Shown here piece after piece: positions 17,308 to 26,377 of a DNA stretch of 52,133 nt (position 1 is its first letter; each line of letters opens with the position of its first letter). Position numbers and translations under genes: made by a program. This DNA comes from Paracoccaceae bacterium (GTDB lineage: Bacteria > Pseudomonadota > Alphaproteobacteria > Rhodobacterales > Rhodobacteraceae): assembly GCA_027013095.1 (NCBI GenBank), contig JALUYI010000034.1:1-52133 (forward strand), written 5' to 3'. Below the pieces are notes generated by a model. The model did not search any database. It worked only from the letters and a program-made list of their open reading frames with translations, and was not told where the DNA came from.

Positions 17308-18087
17308 TCAGGCCGATTTCGGGCGTGTCGCGGTCCTGTCGCCCGCCTGCCACGCCCGGGCCGCCGCACCAAAGGCCTGAAACAACGGGCGCGAAACCGG
17401 ATCCCGGTCGGCGTTCCATTCGGGGTGCCATTGCACCGCCAGCGCAAAGCCCGGCGCGTCCTTGATCCTGAGCGCCTCGGGCGTGCTGTCGCTCGCGGTT
17501 CCCTCGATAACGACGCGCGGTCCCGGTTTCTTGATGCCCTGTCCGTGCAGCGAATTGACCCGGATCCGGGTCTGCCCCAGAATTTCTGCGAAAACACCGC
17601 CGGGGATCAGAGTCACGTCATGGCGCAGGGCGAATTTCTCTTCGATGGTGCCTTCGGGCGGCATACGGTGGTTCATACGCCCCGGCAGATCGCGGATTTC
17701 CGGGTAGAGCGAACCGCCAAATGCGACGTTCATCTCTTGAAAGCCGCGGCAAATTCCCAGCACCGGCTGCCCCCGCCGCACCGCCGCCCGCACGATGTCA
17801 AACACCAAGAGATCGCGGCACTGATCAAAGGTCCCGTGGGCCTCGGTTGCCTCTTCGCCGTAATATTTTGGATGCACGTTGGGCCGCCCGCCGGTCAGAA
17901 CAAAGCCGTCGCAGGCGTTCAGCAGGCTTGGCACATCGACAAAGCGGGGATCGGCGGGCACCATCAGGGGCAGGCCCTCGACCACCTCGGCCACCGCCCT
18001 GATATTGATGATTCCGGTCCCCTGCACATGATAGTCGCCCCCGACGATCTGTTCGTTTCCAATGAGACCGATGATCGGGCGAGTCAT
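17308..18087 (-). CDS. Class I glutamine amidotransferase-like hydrolase (PuuD / peptidase C26 family)
   Basis: This 259-residue protein belongs to the gamma-glutamyl-gamma-aminobutyrate hydrolase family. The triad is visible: C113 in GICRGFQEMN, and H221 and E223 in QWHPEW. The N-terminus MTRPIIGLIGNE and the segment FVLTGGRPNVHPKYYGEE are typical. PuuD removes the gamma-glutamyl group in putrescine catabolism, but no other puu gene is present here, so that substrate is not shown. It is the upstream gene of a pair with the epoxide-hydrolase-like enzyme. ATG 18087 was chosen over an upstream in-frame start because it matches the family N-terminus. Confidence 0.85.
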   Translation of the reverse strand: MTRPIIGLIGNEQIVGGDYHVQGTGIINIRAVAEVVEGLPLMVPADPRFVDVPSLLNACDGFVLTGGRPNVHPKYYGEEATEAHGTFDQCRDLLVFDIVRAAVRRGQPVLGICRGFQEMNVAFGGSLYPEIRDLPGRMNHRMPPEGTIEEKFALRHDVTLIPGGVFAEILGQTRIRVNSLHGQGIKKPGPRVVIEGTASDSTPEALRIKDAPGFALAVQWHPEWNADRDPVSRPLFQAFGAAARAWQAGDRTATRPKSA

Positions 18088-18219
18088 GTCCTGTCCTGTT
18101 TCTTGTGTCGTGACCGGCGCGACCATAGGCCAATCACCGGAACCGGTCCAGTCCTTTTCCGAGTAAAAACATCGAGATTGTCCACGCCCTGCGGGGCCTG
18201 ATGGCCCAGGGGTTACGGG

Positions 18220-20328
18220 TTAGCTCCCGGCGGCTTTTTTGGCGCGGCGGCTGGCGTGGAGGATCGGCTCGGTATAGCCCGAGGGCTGGCTGGTCCCTTT
18301 CAGCACCAGATCGCGGGCGGCTGAAAAGGCGATGCCGTCACAAGCCAGGGCCATCGGCTGATAAAGCGGGTCCGCGGCGTTCTGTCTGTCCACCACCGCC
18401 GCCATCCGGCGCAGGACCGCAAGGACCTGCTCTTTTGTGACCACACCCTGATGCAACCAGTTCGCCATGTGCTGGCTGGAGATCCGGCAGGTGGCGCGGT
18501 CCTCCATCAAGGCGACGTCGTGGATGTCGGGCACTTTTGAGCAGCCAATACCCTGATCGATCCAGCGCACGACATAACCAAGGATGCCTTGCGCGTTGTT
18601 TTCCAGTTCCGCGGTGATTTCGGCCTCGGACCAATTCTGCCCGCGGGCGACGGGGATCGTCAGCAGATCGTCAAGGGCAGCGCGGCGACCGTTGGCGCGG
18701 ATCGCGGCCTGACGGGCGCGAACATCAACCCGGTGGTAATGGGTGGCGTGCAGCGTCGCCGCCGTCGGGCTGGGCACCCAGGCGGTGTTGGCTCCGGCCT
18801 CGGGGTGGGCGATCTTGGATTTCAGCATATCGGCCATCAGGTCGGGCATGGCCCACATCCCCTTGCCGATCTGCGCCCGCCCCTGCAGGCCACAGGCCAG
18901 CCCGACATCGACGTTGTTGTCCTCATAGGCGGCGATCCACGGGGTGTCCTTCATATCGCCCTTGCGGATCATCGCGCCGGCCTGCATCGAGCAGTGGATC
19001 TCATCGCCGGTGCGATCGAGAAAGCCGGTGTTGATAAAGGCCACGCGGTGGCGGGCGGCTCGGATACATTCCTTGAGGTTGACGCTGGTGCGGCGCTCTT
19101 CGTCCATGATCCCCAGCTTGACGGTGTATCGGGGCAGCCCCAGCGCATCCTCAACCCGGCTGAACAGCTTGTCGGTAAAGGCGACCTCTTCGGGGCCGTG
19201 CATCTTTGGCTTGACCACATAAACCGAGCCGGTCTGTGAATTTCCCCCCTCGCGGGCCAGATCGTGCCGCGCGCAGAGTGTCGTGATCATGGCATCCATC
19301 AGCCCCTCGTAGGCCTCGTTGCCGTCGCGATCCAGAATCGCCGGGTTGGTCATCAGGTGCCCGACATTGCGCACCAGCATCAGCGCGCGCCCCTTCAGGC
19401 GGTGGCGCTGCCCATCGCGGTCGGTGTAGACATGATCCCGTGCCAGCGTGCGCACAAAGCTGCGCTTGCCCTTGGTGACCTGCTCTTCCAGATCGCCGCG
19501 CATCAGCCCCAGCCAGTTCGTGTAGGCCTGCACCTTGTCGGCCGCATCGACACAAGCGACCGAATCCTCACAATCCATGATCGCCGACAGCGCGCTTTCC
19601 AGCATGATATCGGCAATGCCCGCCGGGTCGCCCTGACCAATGCGGCTGCCGTAATCCACGATGATCATGATATGCAGGCCGTTGTTGACCAGAACAATTC
19701 CGTGTTTTGTGCGCCCGGCATATTGCGCCGGGTCCACCAGCGCATCGGCGATCTCATCGACATTGGCCAGATCCGCCCACGCCCCGGTCCTGAGCGGCGC
19801 GATCTCGTCCAGAAACGCCTTGGCCCAACGGATCACCCGGGCCCCGCGCTCGGGGGAATAATCCCCGGCCGGGGGCAGATCGCCCAACGCGTCCGTCCCG
19901 TAGAGCGCATCATAAAGCGAGCCCCAGCGCGCATTCGCAGCGTTCAGCGCATAGCGCGCGTTGGTGATCGGCACCACCAGCTGCGGCCCCGCGATTTCGG
20001 CGATTTCAGGATCGGTATTTTCGGTTTCGATCGTGAAATCCGCGCCCTCGGGCAACAGATAGCCGATATCGCGCAAAAAGGTGCGATAGGCGGCGGGGTC
20101 GAAATCCTCATGCTTATGCGCCAGATGCCATGCATCGATCTGCGCTTGCAGGGCCTCGCGCCGCTCAAGCAGGCGACGGTTCTCGGGGCCGAAATCGTGC
20201 AAAAGGCCAGCGAGATCGCGCCAGAAATCCTCAACCGCAATTCCCGTGCCGGGGATTGCCTTTCTCTCTATGAAGTCAACCAGTTCCGGTGCGATCCGCA
20301 AGCCGAATTTCTCGATTCGATCGGTCAT
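18220..20328 (-). CDS. glcB: Malate synthase G
   Basis: Condenses glyoxylate and acetyl-CoA to malate in the cytoplasm (glyoxylate shunt or glycolate use). The 702-residue product is of the long G type (about 720), not the 530-residue A type. Typical segments are [63 protein letters not shown] and [22 protein letters not shown] 20328 follows AGGACAGGAAA. It diverges from pepN; an inverted repeat at 20378-20393 sits between them. No isocitrate lyase gene is in the window. Confidence 0.96.
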   Translation of the reverse strand: MTDRIEKFGLRIAPELVDFIERKAIPGTGIAVEDFWRDLAGLLHDFGPENRRLLERREALQAQIDAWHLAHKHEDFDPAAYRTFLRDIGYLLPEGADFTIETENTDPEIAEIAGPQLVVPITNARYALNAANARWGSLYDALYGTDALGDLPPAGDYSPERGARVIRWAKAFLDEIAPLRTGAWADLANVDEIADALVDPAQYAGRTKHGIVLVNNGLHIMIIVDYGSRIGQGDPAGIADIMLESALSAIMDCEDSVACVDAADKVQAYTNWLGLMRGDLEEQVTKGKRSFVRTLARDHVYTDRDGQRHRLKGRALMLVRNVGHLMTNPAILDRDGNEAYEGLMDAMITTLCARHDLAREGGNSQTGSVYVVKPKMHGPEEVAFTDKLFSRVEDALGLPRYTVKLGIMDEERRTSVNLKECIRAARHRVAFINTGFLDRTGDEIHCSMQAGAMIRKGDMKDTPWIAAYEDNNVDVGLACGLQGRAQIGKGMWAMPDLMADMLKSKIAHPEAGANTAWVPSPTAATLHATHYHRVDVRARQAAIRANGRRAALDDLLTIPVARGQNWSEAEITAELENNAQGILGYVVRWIDQGIGCSKVPDIHDVALMEDRATCRISSQHMANWLHQGVVTKEQVLAVLRRMAAVVDRQNAADPLYQPMALACDGIAFSAARDLVLKGTSQPSGYTEPILHASRRAKKAAGS

Positions 20329-20377
20329 TTTCCTGTCCTGCCCGTTCATCATGTTGGCGTATGTCCGAGTTTTATTG

Positions 20378-20393
20378 GTTTCCTATCGGAAAC
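20378..20393. promoter_or_regulatory. Inverted repeat between glcB and pepN
   Basis: GTTTCC-TATC-GGAAAC is a perfect 6+6 inverted repeat with a four-base centre, 50 bases upstream of the glcB start. It is a plausible operator for malate synthase control. The regulator is unknown. Confidence 0.4.
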
Positions 20394-20462
20394 ACCGGCC
20401 CTGCACAATCCGTTTATGGCGGCCTTGGCATTTTTTGCCCCCTTTCATTTCTCGCTTGCCCC

Positions 20463-20490
20463 TGCCGACAAGAGCCCTAACCTGTCGGCA
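20463..20490 (+). promoter_or_regulatory. Stem-loop just upstream of the pepN ribosome binding site
   Basis: TGCCGACA at 20463-20470 pairs perfectly with TGTCGGCA at 20483-20490, leaving a 12-base loop. It ends four bases before the Shine-Dalgarno sequence AACGGAG, so it could modulate mRNA stability or translation. Confidence 0.4.
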
Positions 20491-20509
20491 AACAACGGAG
20501 ACCACACCC

Positions 20510-23074
20510 ATGACCACACCCACAGCAGCACCGCCGACACGCCTTGCCGACTATCGGCCCCCGGCCTTTCTGGTTCACACGGTCGAGCTGACTTTTCACC
20601 TGAATGATCAAGCCACACGGGTAATTTCAAAAATCGACTTTCAGCGCAATCCCGCCGGCAGCGGCCCGTTTCGGCTGGATGGCGAAAACCTGCGCCTGAT
20701 CTGGGCCCGGATCGACGGCACCGCCCCCAGCGGGATGAAGGTCGATGAAACCGGCCTCAGCCTTGACGCCAACGACCTGCCCGAGCGTTTCACCTGGGAG
20801 GCCGAGGTCGAGATCAACCCCGCAGCCAACACCGCGCTTGAGGGGCTCTATACCTCGCGCGGCATGTTCTGCACCCAATGCGAGGCCGAAGGGTTTCGCA
20901 AGATCACCTATTATCCCGACCGCCCCGACGTCATGGCCACCTTTCACGTGCGCATCGAAGGCGATCAACCGGTCATGCTATCCAACGGCAATCCCGTCGC
21001 CAGTGGCCCCGGCTGGGCGGAATGGCATGACCCTTGGCCCAAGCCCAGCTACCTGTTCGCGCTGGTGGCCGGTCAGTTGGTCAGCTTTGACGACAGTTTT
21101 ATCACCATGTCGGGGCGCGAGGTGGCGCTGAAAATCTGGGTGCGCCCGCCGGATCGCGAGAAATGCGCCTATGCCATGGACAGCCTCAAGCGGGCCATGC
21201 GCTGGGACGAAGAGACCTATGGGCGCGAATACGATCTGGACCTTTTCCAGATCGTTGCGGTGGATGATTTCAACATGGGCGCAATGGAAAACAAGGGGTT
21301 GAATATCTTCAACTCGAAATACATTCTGGCCAGCCCCGAGACCGCCACCGACACCGATTACGAACTGATCGAGGGGATCATCGCACATGAATATTTCCAC
21401 AACTGGACCGGCGATCGAATCACCTGCCGCGACTGGTTCCAGCTGAGCCTGAAAGAAGGGCTGACCGTCTTTCGTGACCAAAGCTTTTCCGGCGATCAGC
21501 GCAGCCGCCCGGTCAAGCGGATCAATTCGGTGCAGCAATTGCGCGCGCGCCAGTTCCGCGAGGATTCAGGCCCGTTGGCGCATCCCGTACAGCCGCAGGA
21601 ATATAAGGAAATCAATAACTTCTACACCGCTACCATCTATGAGAAAGGGGCCGAGGTTATCGGCATGCTGAAAACACTGGTGGGCGACAAGGCCTATCGC
21701 CGGGCGCTGGACCTCTATTTTCGCCGCCACGACGGGCAGGCCTGCACGATCGACGACTGGTTGGCGGTCTTTGCCGAGACAACCGGTCGCGATCTGACCC
21801 AGTTTCGCCTGTGGTACAGCCAGTCCGGCACCCCGCGGATCAGCGTCAGCGACGATTACCGCGACGGCACCTACACGCTGACCTTTCGCCAGAGCAACCC
21901 GCCAACGCCGGGGCAAAAAAACAAGCGCCCGCAGTTGATCCCCATCGCCACCGGCCTGTTGTCGGCGAACGGCGACGAGGTGGTCAAGACGCAGGTTCTG
22001 GAACTGACCGCCGCCGAGCAGAGCTTTGTTTTTGAAGGGCTTGCCAGCCGCCCGATCCCCTCGATCCTCAGGAATTTCTCGGCCCCCGTCATTCTGGACA
22101 GCGGGATCGATGCGAAAACCCAGGCCTTTCTGCTGGCCCATGACACCGATCCGTTCAACAAATGGGAAGCGGGGCAAACCCTGGCCCGCGATACCCTGAT
22201 CGCAATGGCGACCCGCGGTGATCCGGCCCAGCCGACCTATCTTGATGCTCTGCACCGGGTGGCGCTGGACGACAGCCTTGCGCCGGCCTTTCGGGCGCTG
22301 GCGCTGGCGCTGCCCTCCGAAACCGCCATTGCCCAGAAGATCGCCGCCGAGGGCGCAACCCCCGATCCACTGGCAATTTACCACGCCCGCAACAGCCTGA
22401 AACAAGCGCTGGCAACCGAACTGGGCGCCGACCTGCCCCGGTTGCTGGAGCAGATGCGCGTCACCGGCCCCTATTCTCCGGCAGCAGAAGACGCGGGAAA
22501 ACGGGCCTTTGGCGCCGCCCTCTTGGGGCTGCTCAGCCAGATTGACAACGCCCGCGCCGCGGCCGAGCGCTTTGCCGCCGCCGACAACATGACCGAAAGC
22601 CTCGGCGCCCTCTCGTGTCTGATTCGCGCCGGTCAGGCCGACGATCAACTGGACCGCTTTTTCGCCCGTTGGCAGGATAACGCGCTGGTCATTGACAAAT
22701 GGTTTGCGCTGCAGGCCAACCTGACCCCGCCCGAGGCCGCCATTGAAACCATGCGCAGGCTGGCGGCGCGCAAGGATTTCGACTGGAAAAACCCGAACCG
22801 GGCGCGGGCGTTGCTGGGCGGGTTTGCAATGATGAACCCGGCCGGATTTCACGCCGCTGGAGGCGAGGGCTATGCCTTTGTCACCGACTGGCTGATCCGG
22901 TTGGACCCGATCAACCCGCAAACGACCGCGCGGCTCTGCGCGGCCTTTGACAGCTGGCGCTGGTTTGATCAGACACGCCGGAGCCAGATCGAAACCCAGT
23001 TGAAACGCCTGCAGGCACAGCCCGGTCTGTCGCGCGACACCGCCGAGATGATCGAGCGCATCCTTGCTGGCTGA
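20510..23074 (+). CDS. pepN: Aminopeptidase N (M1 family zinc metallopeptidase)
   Basis: Cytoplasmic enzyme of 854 residues that removes N-terminal residues from peptides. It has the M1 exopeptidase motif GAMEN (257-261) and the zinc motif HEYFHNW with the third ligand in LKEG (H293, H297, E316). The RxxYYPD-type segment KITYYPDRPDVMATF fits the PepN rather than the LTA4H branch, and length matches E. coli PepN (870). ATG 20510 follows AACGGAG; the frame extends upstream but without family similarity. It converges on the lrp-type gene with a very short spacer. Confidence 0.96.
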   Translation: MTTPTAAPPTRLADYRPPAFLVHTVELTFHLNDQATRVISKIDFQRNPAGSGPFRLDGENLRLIWARIDGTAPSGMKVDETGLSLDANDLPERFTWEAEVEINPAANTALEGLYTSRGMFCTQCEAEGFRKITYYPDRPDVMATFHVRIEGDQPVMLSNGNPVASGPGWAEWHDPWPKPSYLFALVAGQLVSFDDSFITMSGREVALKIWVRPPDREKCAYAMDSLKRAMRWDEETYGREYDLDLFQIVAVDDFNMGAMENKGLNIFNSKYILASPETATDTDYELIEGIIAHEYFHNWTGDRITCRDWFQLSLKEGLTVFRDQSFSGDQRSRPVKRINSVQQLRARQFREDSGPLAHPVQPQEYKEINNFYTATIYEKGAEVIGMLKTLVGDKAYRRALDLYFRRHDGQACTIDDWLAVFAETTGRDLTQFRLWYSQSGTPRISVSDDYRDGTYTLTFRQSNPPTPGQKNKRPQLIPIATGLLSANGDEVVKTQVLELTAAEQSFVFEGLASRPIPSILRNFSAPVILDSGIDAKTQAFLLAHDTDPFNKWEAGQTLARDTLIAMATRGDPAQPTYLDALHRVALDDSLAPAFRALALALPSETAIAQKIAAEGATPDPLAIYHARNSLKQALATELGADLPRLLEQMRVTGPYSPAAEDAGKRAFGAALLGLLSQIDNARAAAERFAAADNMTESLGALSCLIRAGQADDQLDRFFARWQDNALVIDKWFALQANLTPPEAAIETMRRLAARKDFDWKNPNRARALLGGFAMMNPAGFHAAGGEGYAFVTDWLIRLDPINPQTTARLCAAFDSWRWFDQTRRSQIETQLKRLQAQPGLSRDTAEMIERILAG

Positions 23075-23106
23075 GGACAAAAACAGGCGGTGCCCGGCGA
23101 GAGGGG

Positions 23107-23580
23107 TTAGGGCGCCGACGTCAGGTCTAATTCGGTGGTGGCCTTGATCTCTTCCATCGACAACAGCGCCGTGACGTTAAATATCCTGACCCGCGCAATC
23201 AGCGCCTGATAAAATTCGTCATAGGCCCGCGCATTGCGCACCCGCACCTTCAGGATGTAATCGACGTCCCCGGCCAGACGGTGCGCCTCCAGCACCTCGG
23301 GGCGGGCGCGCAGGGTTTCCAGAAACCGCGCCTGCCAGTCGGAATCATGGGCGCTGGTGCGGACCAGAACGAAAAAGCACGCCTCCAGCCCCAGCGCCTC
23401 GGGGTCCAGCAGAACCGTCTGCTTTCGGATAACCCCGCGCTGTTTCAATTTGCGGATCCGATTCCACACCGGCGTCTTGGATGAGCCGGTTTTTCGGGCA
23501 ATTTCATCCAGCGATTGCGCCGCGTCGCGCTGCAGCTCAAAAAGGATTTTCCGATCTGTTTCGTCAAGCTGGACAGACAT
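23107..23580 (-). CDS. Lrp/AsnC-family transcriptional regulator of the sulfur operon
   Basis: The 157-residue protein begins with an HTH domain (LDETDRKILFELQRDAAQSLDEIARKTGSSKTPVWNRI, split here as seen in residues 5-42) and continues with the RAM/AsnC ligand domain, including EVLEAHRLAGDVDYILKV and LLSMEEIKATTELDL. ATG 23580 follows GGAGGTCC. It is divergent from the cysteine-biosynthesis operon, an arrangement common in Rhodobacterales. It probably senses a sulfur amino acid and acts at the inverted repeats at 23599-23616 and 23674-23686; that is inference from position. Confidence 0.9.
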   Translation of the reverse strand: MSVQLDETDRKILFELQRDAAQSLDEIARKTGSSKTPVWNRIRKLKQRGVIRKQTVLLDPEALGLEACFFVLVRTSAHDSDWQARFLETLRARPEVLEAHRLAGDVDYILKVRVRNARAYDEFYQALIARVRIFNVTALLSMEEIKATTELDLTSAP

Positions 23581-23598
23581 ATCGTGGGACCTCCGATT

Positions 23599-23616
23599 TC
23601 AGGATTCTATTCCTGA
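23599..23616. promoter_or_regulatory. Inverted repeat, candidate Lrp-type operator 1
   Basis: TCAGGA-TTCTAT-TCCTGA is a perfect 6+6 inverted repeat with a six-base centre, starting 19 bases upstream of the Lrp-type gene. It probably mediates autoregulation. Confidence 0.5.
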
Positions 23617-23673
23617 TTATAGCATATAGTAATAACATATTTCTTATTTTCGTGGGTATCTAGCCTTTTTATC

Positions 23674-23686
23674 AGAATAATATTCT
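23674..23686. promoter_or_regulatory. Inverted repeat, candidate Lrp-type operator 2
   Basis: AGAAT-AAT-ATTCT lies in an AT-rich tract about 55 bases upstream of the first gene of the sulfur operon. It shares the ATTCT half with site 1 at 23599-23616, supporting a common regulator. Confidence 0.45.
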
Positions 23687-23738
23687 ATATAGGGCAACGC
23701 CGCGAACATCAGCGCGGCCGCGAACCCGGAGAACCACC

Positions 23739-24332
23739 ATGACCATGTCCTCGCACAGCCACGACGCCCGCACCTTTCAGCACGCCCGCAGCCCGCAGCC
23801 CGACAGCCTGACCAATCTGCCCACCCTGCCGTTTGACCTTGGCGGAGACAGCGATATTCTGGATGCGCCTTTGCTAAACGCCATTGCCGATCTGGCCGAA
23901 AGCCGGGGCGCAGTTCGCTTTACCCCCGGTGGAGGCGTTCTGTTTGACACCCCCGCAACCCGTGCCGAGCGCGCCGCGCTGCCCACGCCGCGGCCCCACC
24001 CGCCGCGCCTGCTGGAGCTGCCCAGCGACCGCTTTACCACCAGCTATGAGAACCGCCCGACGTTTCGCACCTTTGTAGACCGCTTCACCCTCGCCCACAG
24101 CCACCACGGCTATCGGATGGTGATCATTCCCCTGGACCATCGCCTCAGCGCCCCTGAACTGCGCGCCGTCGCCGAGGCCGCCGAGGCCTTTGGCCACGGC
24201 ACCATCCGGCTGACGGCAGACGTTTCAATCCGCCTGCCAAACGTGCCGTTGGCGCTGCTGCGGCCGCTGTTTGAGACCCTGCAAAAGGCGGGGCTGGGCG
24301 GCCAACGAACCTCACTGTCCAACGCCGCCTGA
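23739..24332 (+). CDS. Stand-alone sulfite/nitrite reductase ferredoxin-like half-domain protein
   Basis: This 197-residue protein opens the sulfur operon. Residues 122-187 (HGYRMVIIPLDHRLSAPELR through LFETLQKAGLG) resemble the ferredoxin-like half domain that occurs twice in siroheme sulfite and nitrite reductases. The rest is Pro/Arg-rich with no cysteine at all, so it cannot bind the 4Fe-4S/siroheme centre. ATG 23739 follows CCGGAGAA. The gene sits where related organisms often have a siroheme synthase (cysG) gene; no cysG is present. It might help assemble or contact the reductase at 24704-26377. Function unknown; the domain call is from pattern similarity. Confidence 0.6.
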   Translation: MTMSSHSHDARTFQHARSPQPDSLTNLPTLPFDLGGDSDILDAPLLNAIADLAESRGAVRFTPGGGVLFDTPATRAERAALPTPRPHPPRLLELPSDRFTTSYENRPTFRTFVDRFTLAHSHHGYRMVIIPLDHRLSAPELRAVAEAAEAFGHGTIRLTADVSIRLPNVPLALLRPLFETLQKAGLGGQRTSLSNAA

Positions 24333-24354
24333 TACCCGGTCAAGGTCTGCAACC

Positions 24355-24675
24355 ATGCCCCCGCCACGCGCCAATCCCCGCAGCGCAAGCCGCTGCTGGG
24401 TGGTCACCGCCAGCGACCTGCTGGAGGGCGACGTCATCTATCTTGGCCACAACGGACGCTGGCAACGCCAGCTTGCCTATGCGCGCCTGTTCCACCACCC
24501 CGAGCACGCCGAGGAGGCCCGCTGCAGCCTGCACCCGGATACCGTCATCGGCGCCTATGTCAGCGAAATGGACGAGGTTCTGGGCCGTCCCCTGCCACGG
24601 GGCCTGCGCGAACGCCTGCGCAGCCTTGGCCCCGGCAACCGCCCTCTGGGCAAACAGATGTCCGGGTCCTCCTGA
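24355..24675 (+). CDS. DUF2849 family protein of the cysteine operon
   Basis: Small protein of 106 residues resembling DUF2849, known from alphaproteobacterial sulfite-reductase operons. Recognisable features are VVTASDLLEGDVIYLG near the start and a central ARLFHHPEHAEEA. There are no membrane segments. Start ATG 24355 is preceded by a modest AAGG. It lies 22 bases after the half-domain gene and 28 bases before cysI. The role is unknown; its fixed neighbourhood implies a part in sulfite reduction or cofactor handling. Confidence 0.78.
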   Translation: MPPPRANPRSASRCWVVTASDLLEGDVIYLGHNGRWQRQLAYARLFHHPEHAEEARCSLHPDTVIGAYVSEMDEVLGRPLPRGLRERLRSLGPGNRPLGKQMSGSS

Positions 24676-24703
24676 GCCCGTTCTGCCCAAAAAGGAAGCA
24701 GCC

Positions 24704-26377
24704 ATGTATCAGTACACCGATTTCGACCGCGCCTATGTCGCCACGCGCCGCACCCGGTTTCGCGATGCGTTAAACCGGCGGCTTGACGGCTCTCTCAGTG
24801 AGGACGAGTTTCGCCCCTTGCGCCTGATGAACGGGCTTTATCTGATGCTGCATGCCTATATGCTGCGGGTCGCGATCCCCTATGGCGGGCTCAACGCCCG
24901 GAAAATGCGCGCCCTTGCCGATGTCGCGGCGCGCTGGGATCGGGGTTATGCCCATTTCACCACGCGCCAGAACGTGCAATTCAACTGGCCGCGCCTTGGC
25001 GATGTGCCCGAGATACTGGCACGCCTCGGCGCCGCCGATCTGCACGCAATCCAGTCCAGCGGCAATTGCATCCGCAACGTCACCGCCGACCCGTTTGCCG
25101 GCGCGGCAGCGGATGAAACCGACGATCCGCGCCCCCTGGCCGAGTTGATCCGGCAGTGGTCGACCGGCCATCCCGAGTTTTCCTATCTGCCGCGCAAGTT
25201 CAAATTCGCCCTGACCGGCGCGGCCGAGGATCGCGCCGCCATTCGCCTGCACGATGTCGGCCTGCGCCTTGTGCGCAACCACGCCGGGGCGCGCGGCGTC
25301 ACCGTCTATCTCGGGGGCGGATTGGGGCGCACGCCGATGATCGGGCGCGTGCTGCGCGACTTTCTGCCACTTGAGGACGTGTTGCCCTATCTCGAGGCGA
25401 TCCTGCAGATTTACAACACGCTGGGACGGCGGGACAACAAATACAAGGCCCGCGTCAAGATTACCCAGCACGAGATTGGCGCCGCGCGTCTGGGGGCGAT
25501 GATCGAACAGCGGTTTTTGTTGCTTCGCGCCAGCTTTGGCGGAGCCGACCGCGAGGTGTTACGTCGTATCGAGCAGGATTTTGCCCCGCCCCGATTTGTC
25601 GAATTGCCGCTTGACGCCTATCACGCCGAGATCGCCCGAAACGGTGCGTTCCGCTCGTTTATCGAAACCAATTCAACCCCGCACAAGCGGGCCGATCATG
25701 CCGTACTGACGATCTCGCTAAAGGCACCGGGGGCGACCCCGGGGGATGCGAACGTTGCACAAATGCGCCTGCTTGCCGATCTGGCCGAGCGCTGCAGCTA
25801 TGACGATCTGCGCGTCACGCCCCAGCAGAACATCGTCCTGCCCCATGTTCCCCGCGCCCATCTGCCGGCGATTTATGCGGCGCTGCTGCCCGCCGGTCTG
25901 GCCTGCGCCAATGTCGGCCTGATTTCCGACGTCACCGCCTGCCCCGGCATGGATTATTGCGATCTGGCCACGGCGCGCTCGATTCCGCTGGCACAGGCCA
26001 TCTCGCGCCGCTTTCAAGCCCTGAAGCAGGCACATGACATCGGCCCTGTCAGCCTGAAGATATCGGGTTGTATCAATGCCTGCGCGCATCATCATATCGC
26101 CCATATCGGCGTTCTCGGGCTACAGAAAGGCGGGCAGGAAAGCTATCAGATCACCCTTGGCGGTGATCCTCGCGGCACCGCGACTCTGGGGCAAACACTG
26201 GGCCCCGGATTTTCGGCCACGGCCATCCTGCCGGCGATCGAGACCCTGATCGAAACCTATCTGGCGCGGCGAAAGACAGCGGATGAGACCTTTATCGCGG
26301 TGGTGCGTCGCATCGGCACCGAACCGTTCAAATCGGCGATTTATGACCGTAAAAAGGAGAGGCCCCATGCCGCTTGA
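24704..26377 (+). CDS. cysI: Assimilatory sulfite reductase hemoprotein (siroheme, 4Fe-4S)
   Basis: The 557-residue enzyme reduces sulfite to sulfide with six electrons. The cluster/siroheme cysteines are C413 and C419 (ACPGMDYC) and C456 and C460 (KISGCINACAHHH). Two ferredoxin-like and two siroheme domains can be followed: FTTRQNVQFNWP and LRVTPQQNIVLPHVP are the half-domain tails. There is no flavoprotein subunit (cysJ) in the operon, so the electron donor is probably ferredoxin, recharged by the reductase at 27604. ATG 24704 follows AAAAGGAAG. Overlaps cysH by 11 bases. Confidence 0.94.
   Translation: MYQYTDFDRAYVATRRTRFRDALNRRLDGSLSEDEFRPLRLMNGLYLMLHAYMLRVAIPYGGLNARKMRALADVAARWDRGYAHFTTRQNVQFNWPRLGDVPEILARLGAADLHAIQSSGNCIRNVTADPFAGAAADETDDPRPLAELIRQWSTGHPEFSYLPRKFKFALTGAAEDRAAIRLHDVGLRLVRNHAGARGVTVYLGGGLGRTPMIGRVLRDFLPLEDVLPYLEAILQIYNTLGRRDNKYKARVKITQHEIGAARLGAMIEQRFLLLRASFGGADREVLRRIEQDFAPPRFVELPLDAYHAEIARNGAFRSFIETNSTPHKRADHAVLTISLKAPGATPGDANVAQMRLLADLAERCSYDDLRVTPQQNIVLPHVPRAHLPAIYAALLPAGLACANVGLISDVTACPGMDYCDLATARSIPLAQAISRRFQALKQAHDIGPVSLKISGCINACAHHHIAHIGVLGLQKGGQESYQITLGGDPRGTATLGQTLGPGFSATAILPAIETLIETYLARRKTADETFIAVVRRIGTEPFKSAIYDRKKERPHAA

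Noticed and set aside
21566-23080. 504-codon minus-strand frame opposite pepN
   Set aside because: Composition (Gln, Arg, Gly-rich) is that of a shadow frame, and pepN on the plus strand has all its catalytic motifs.
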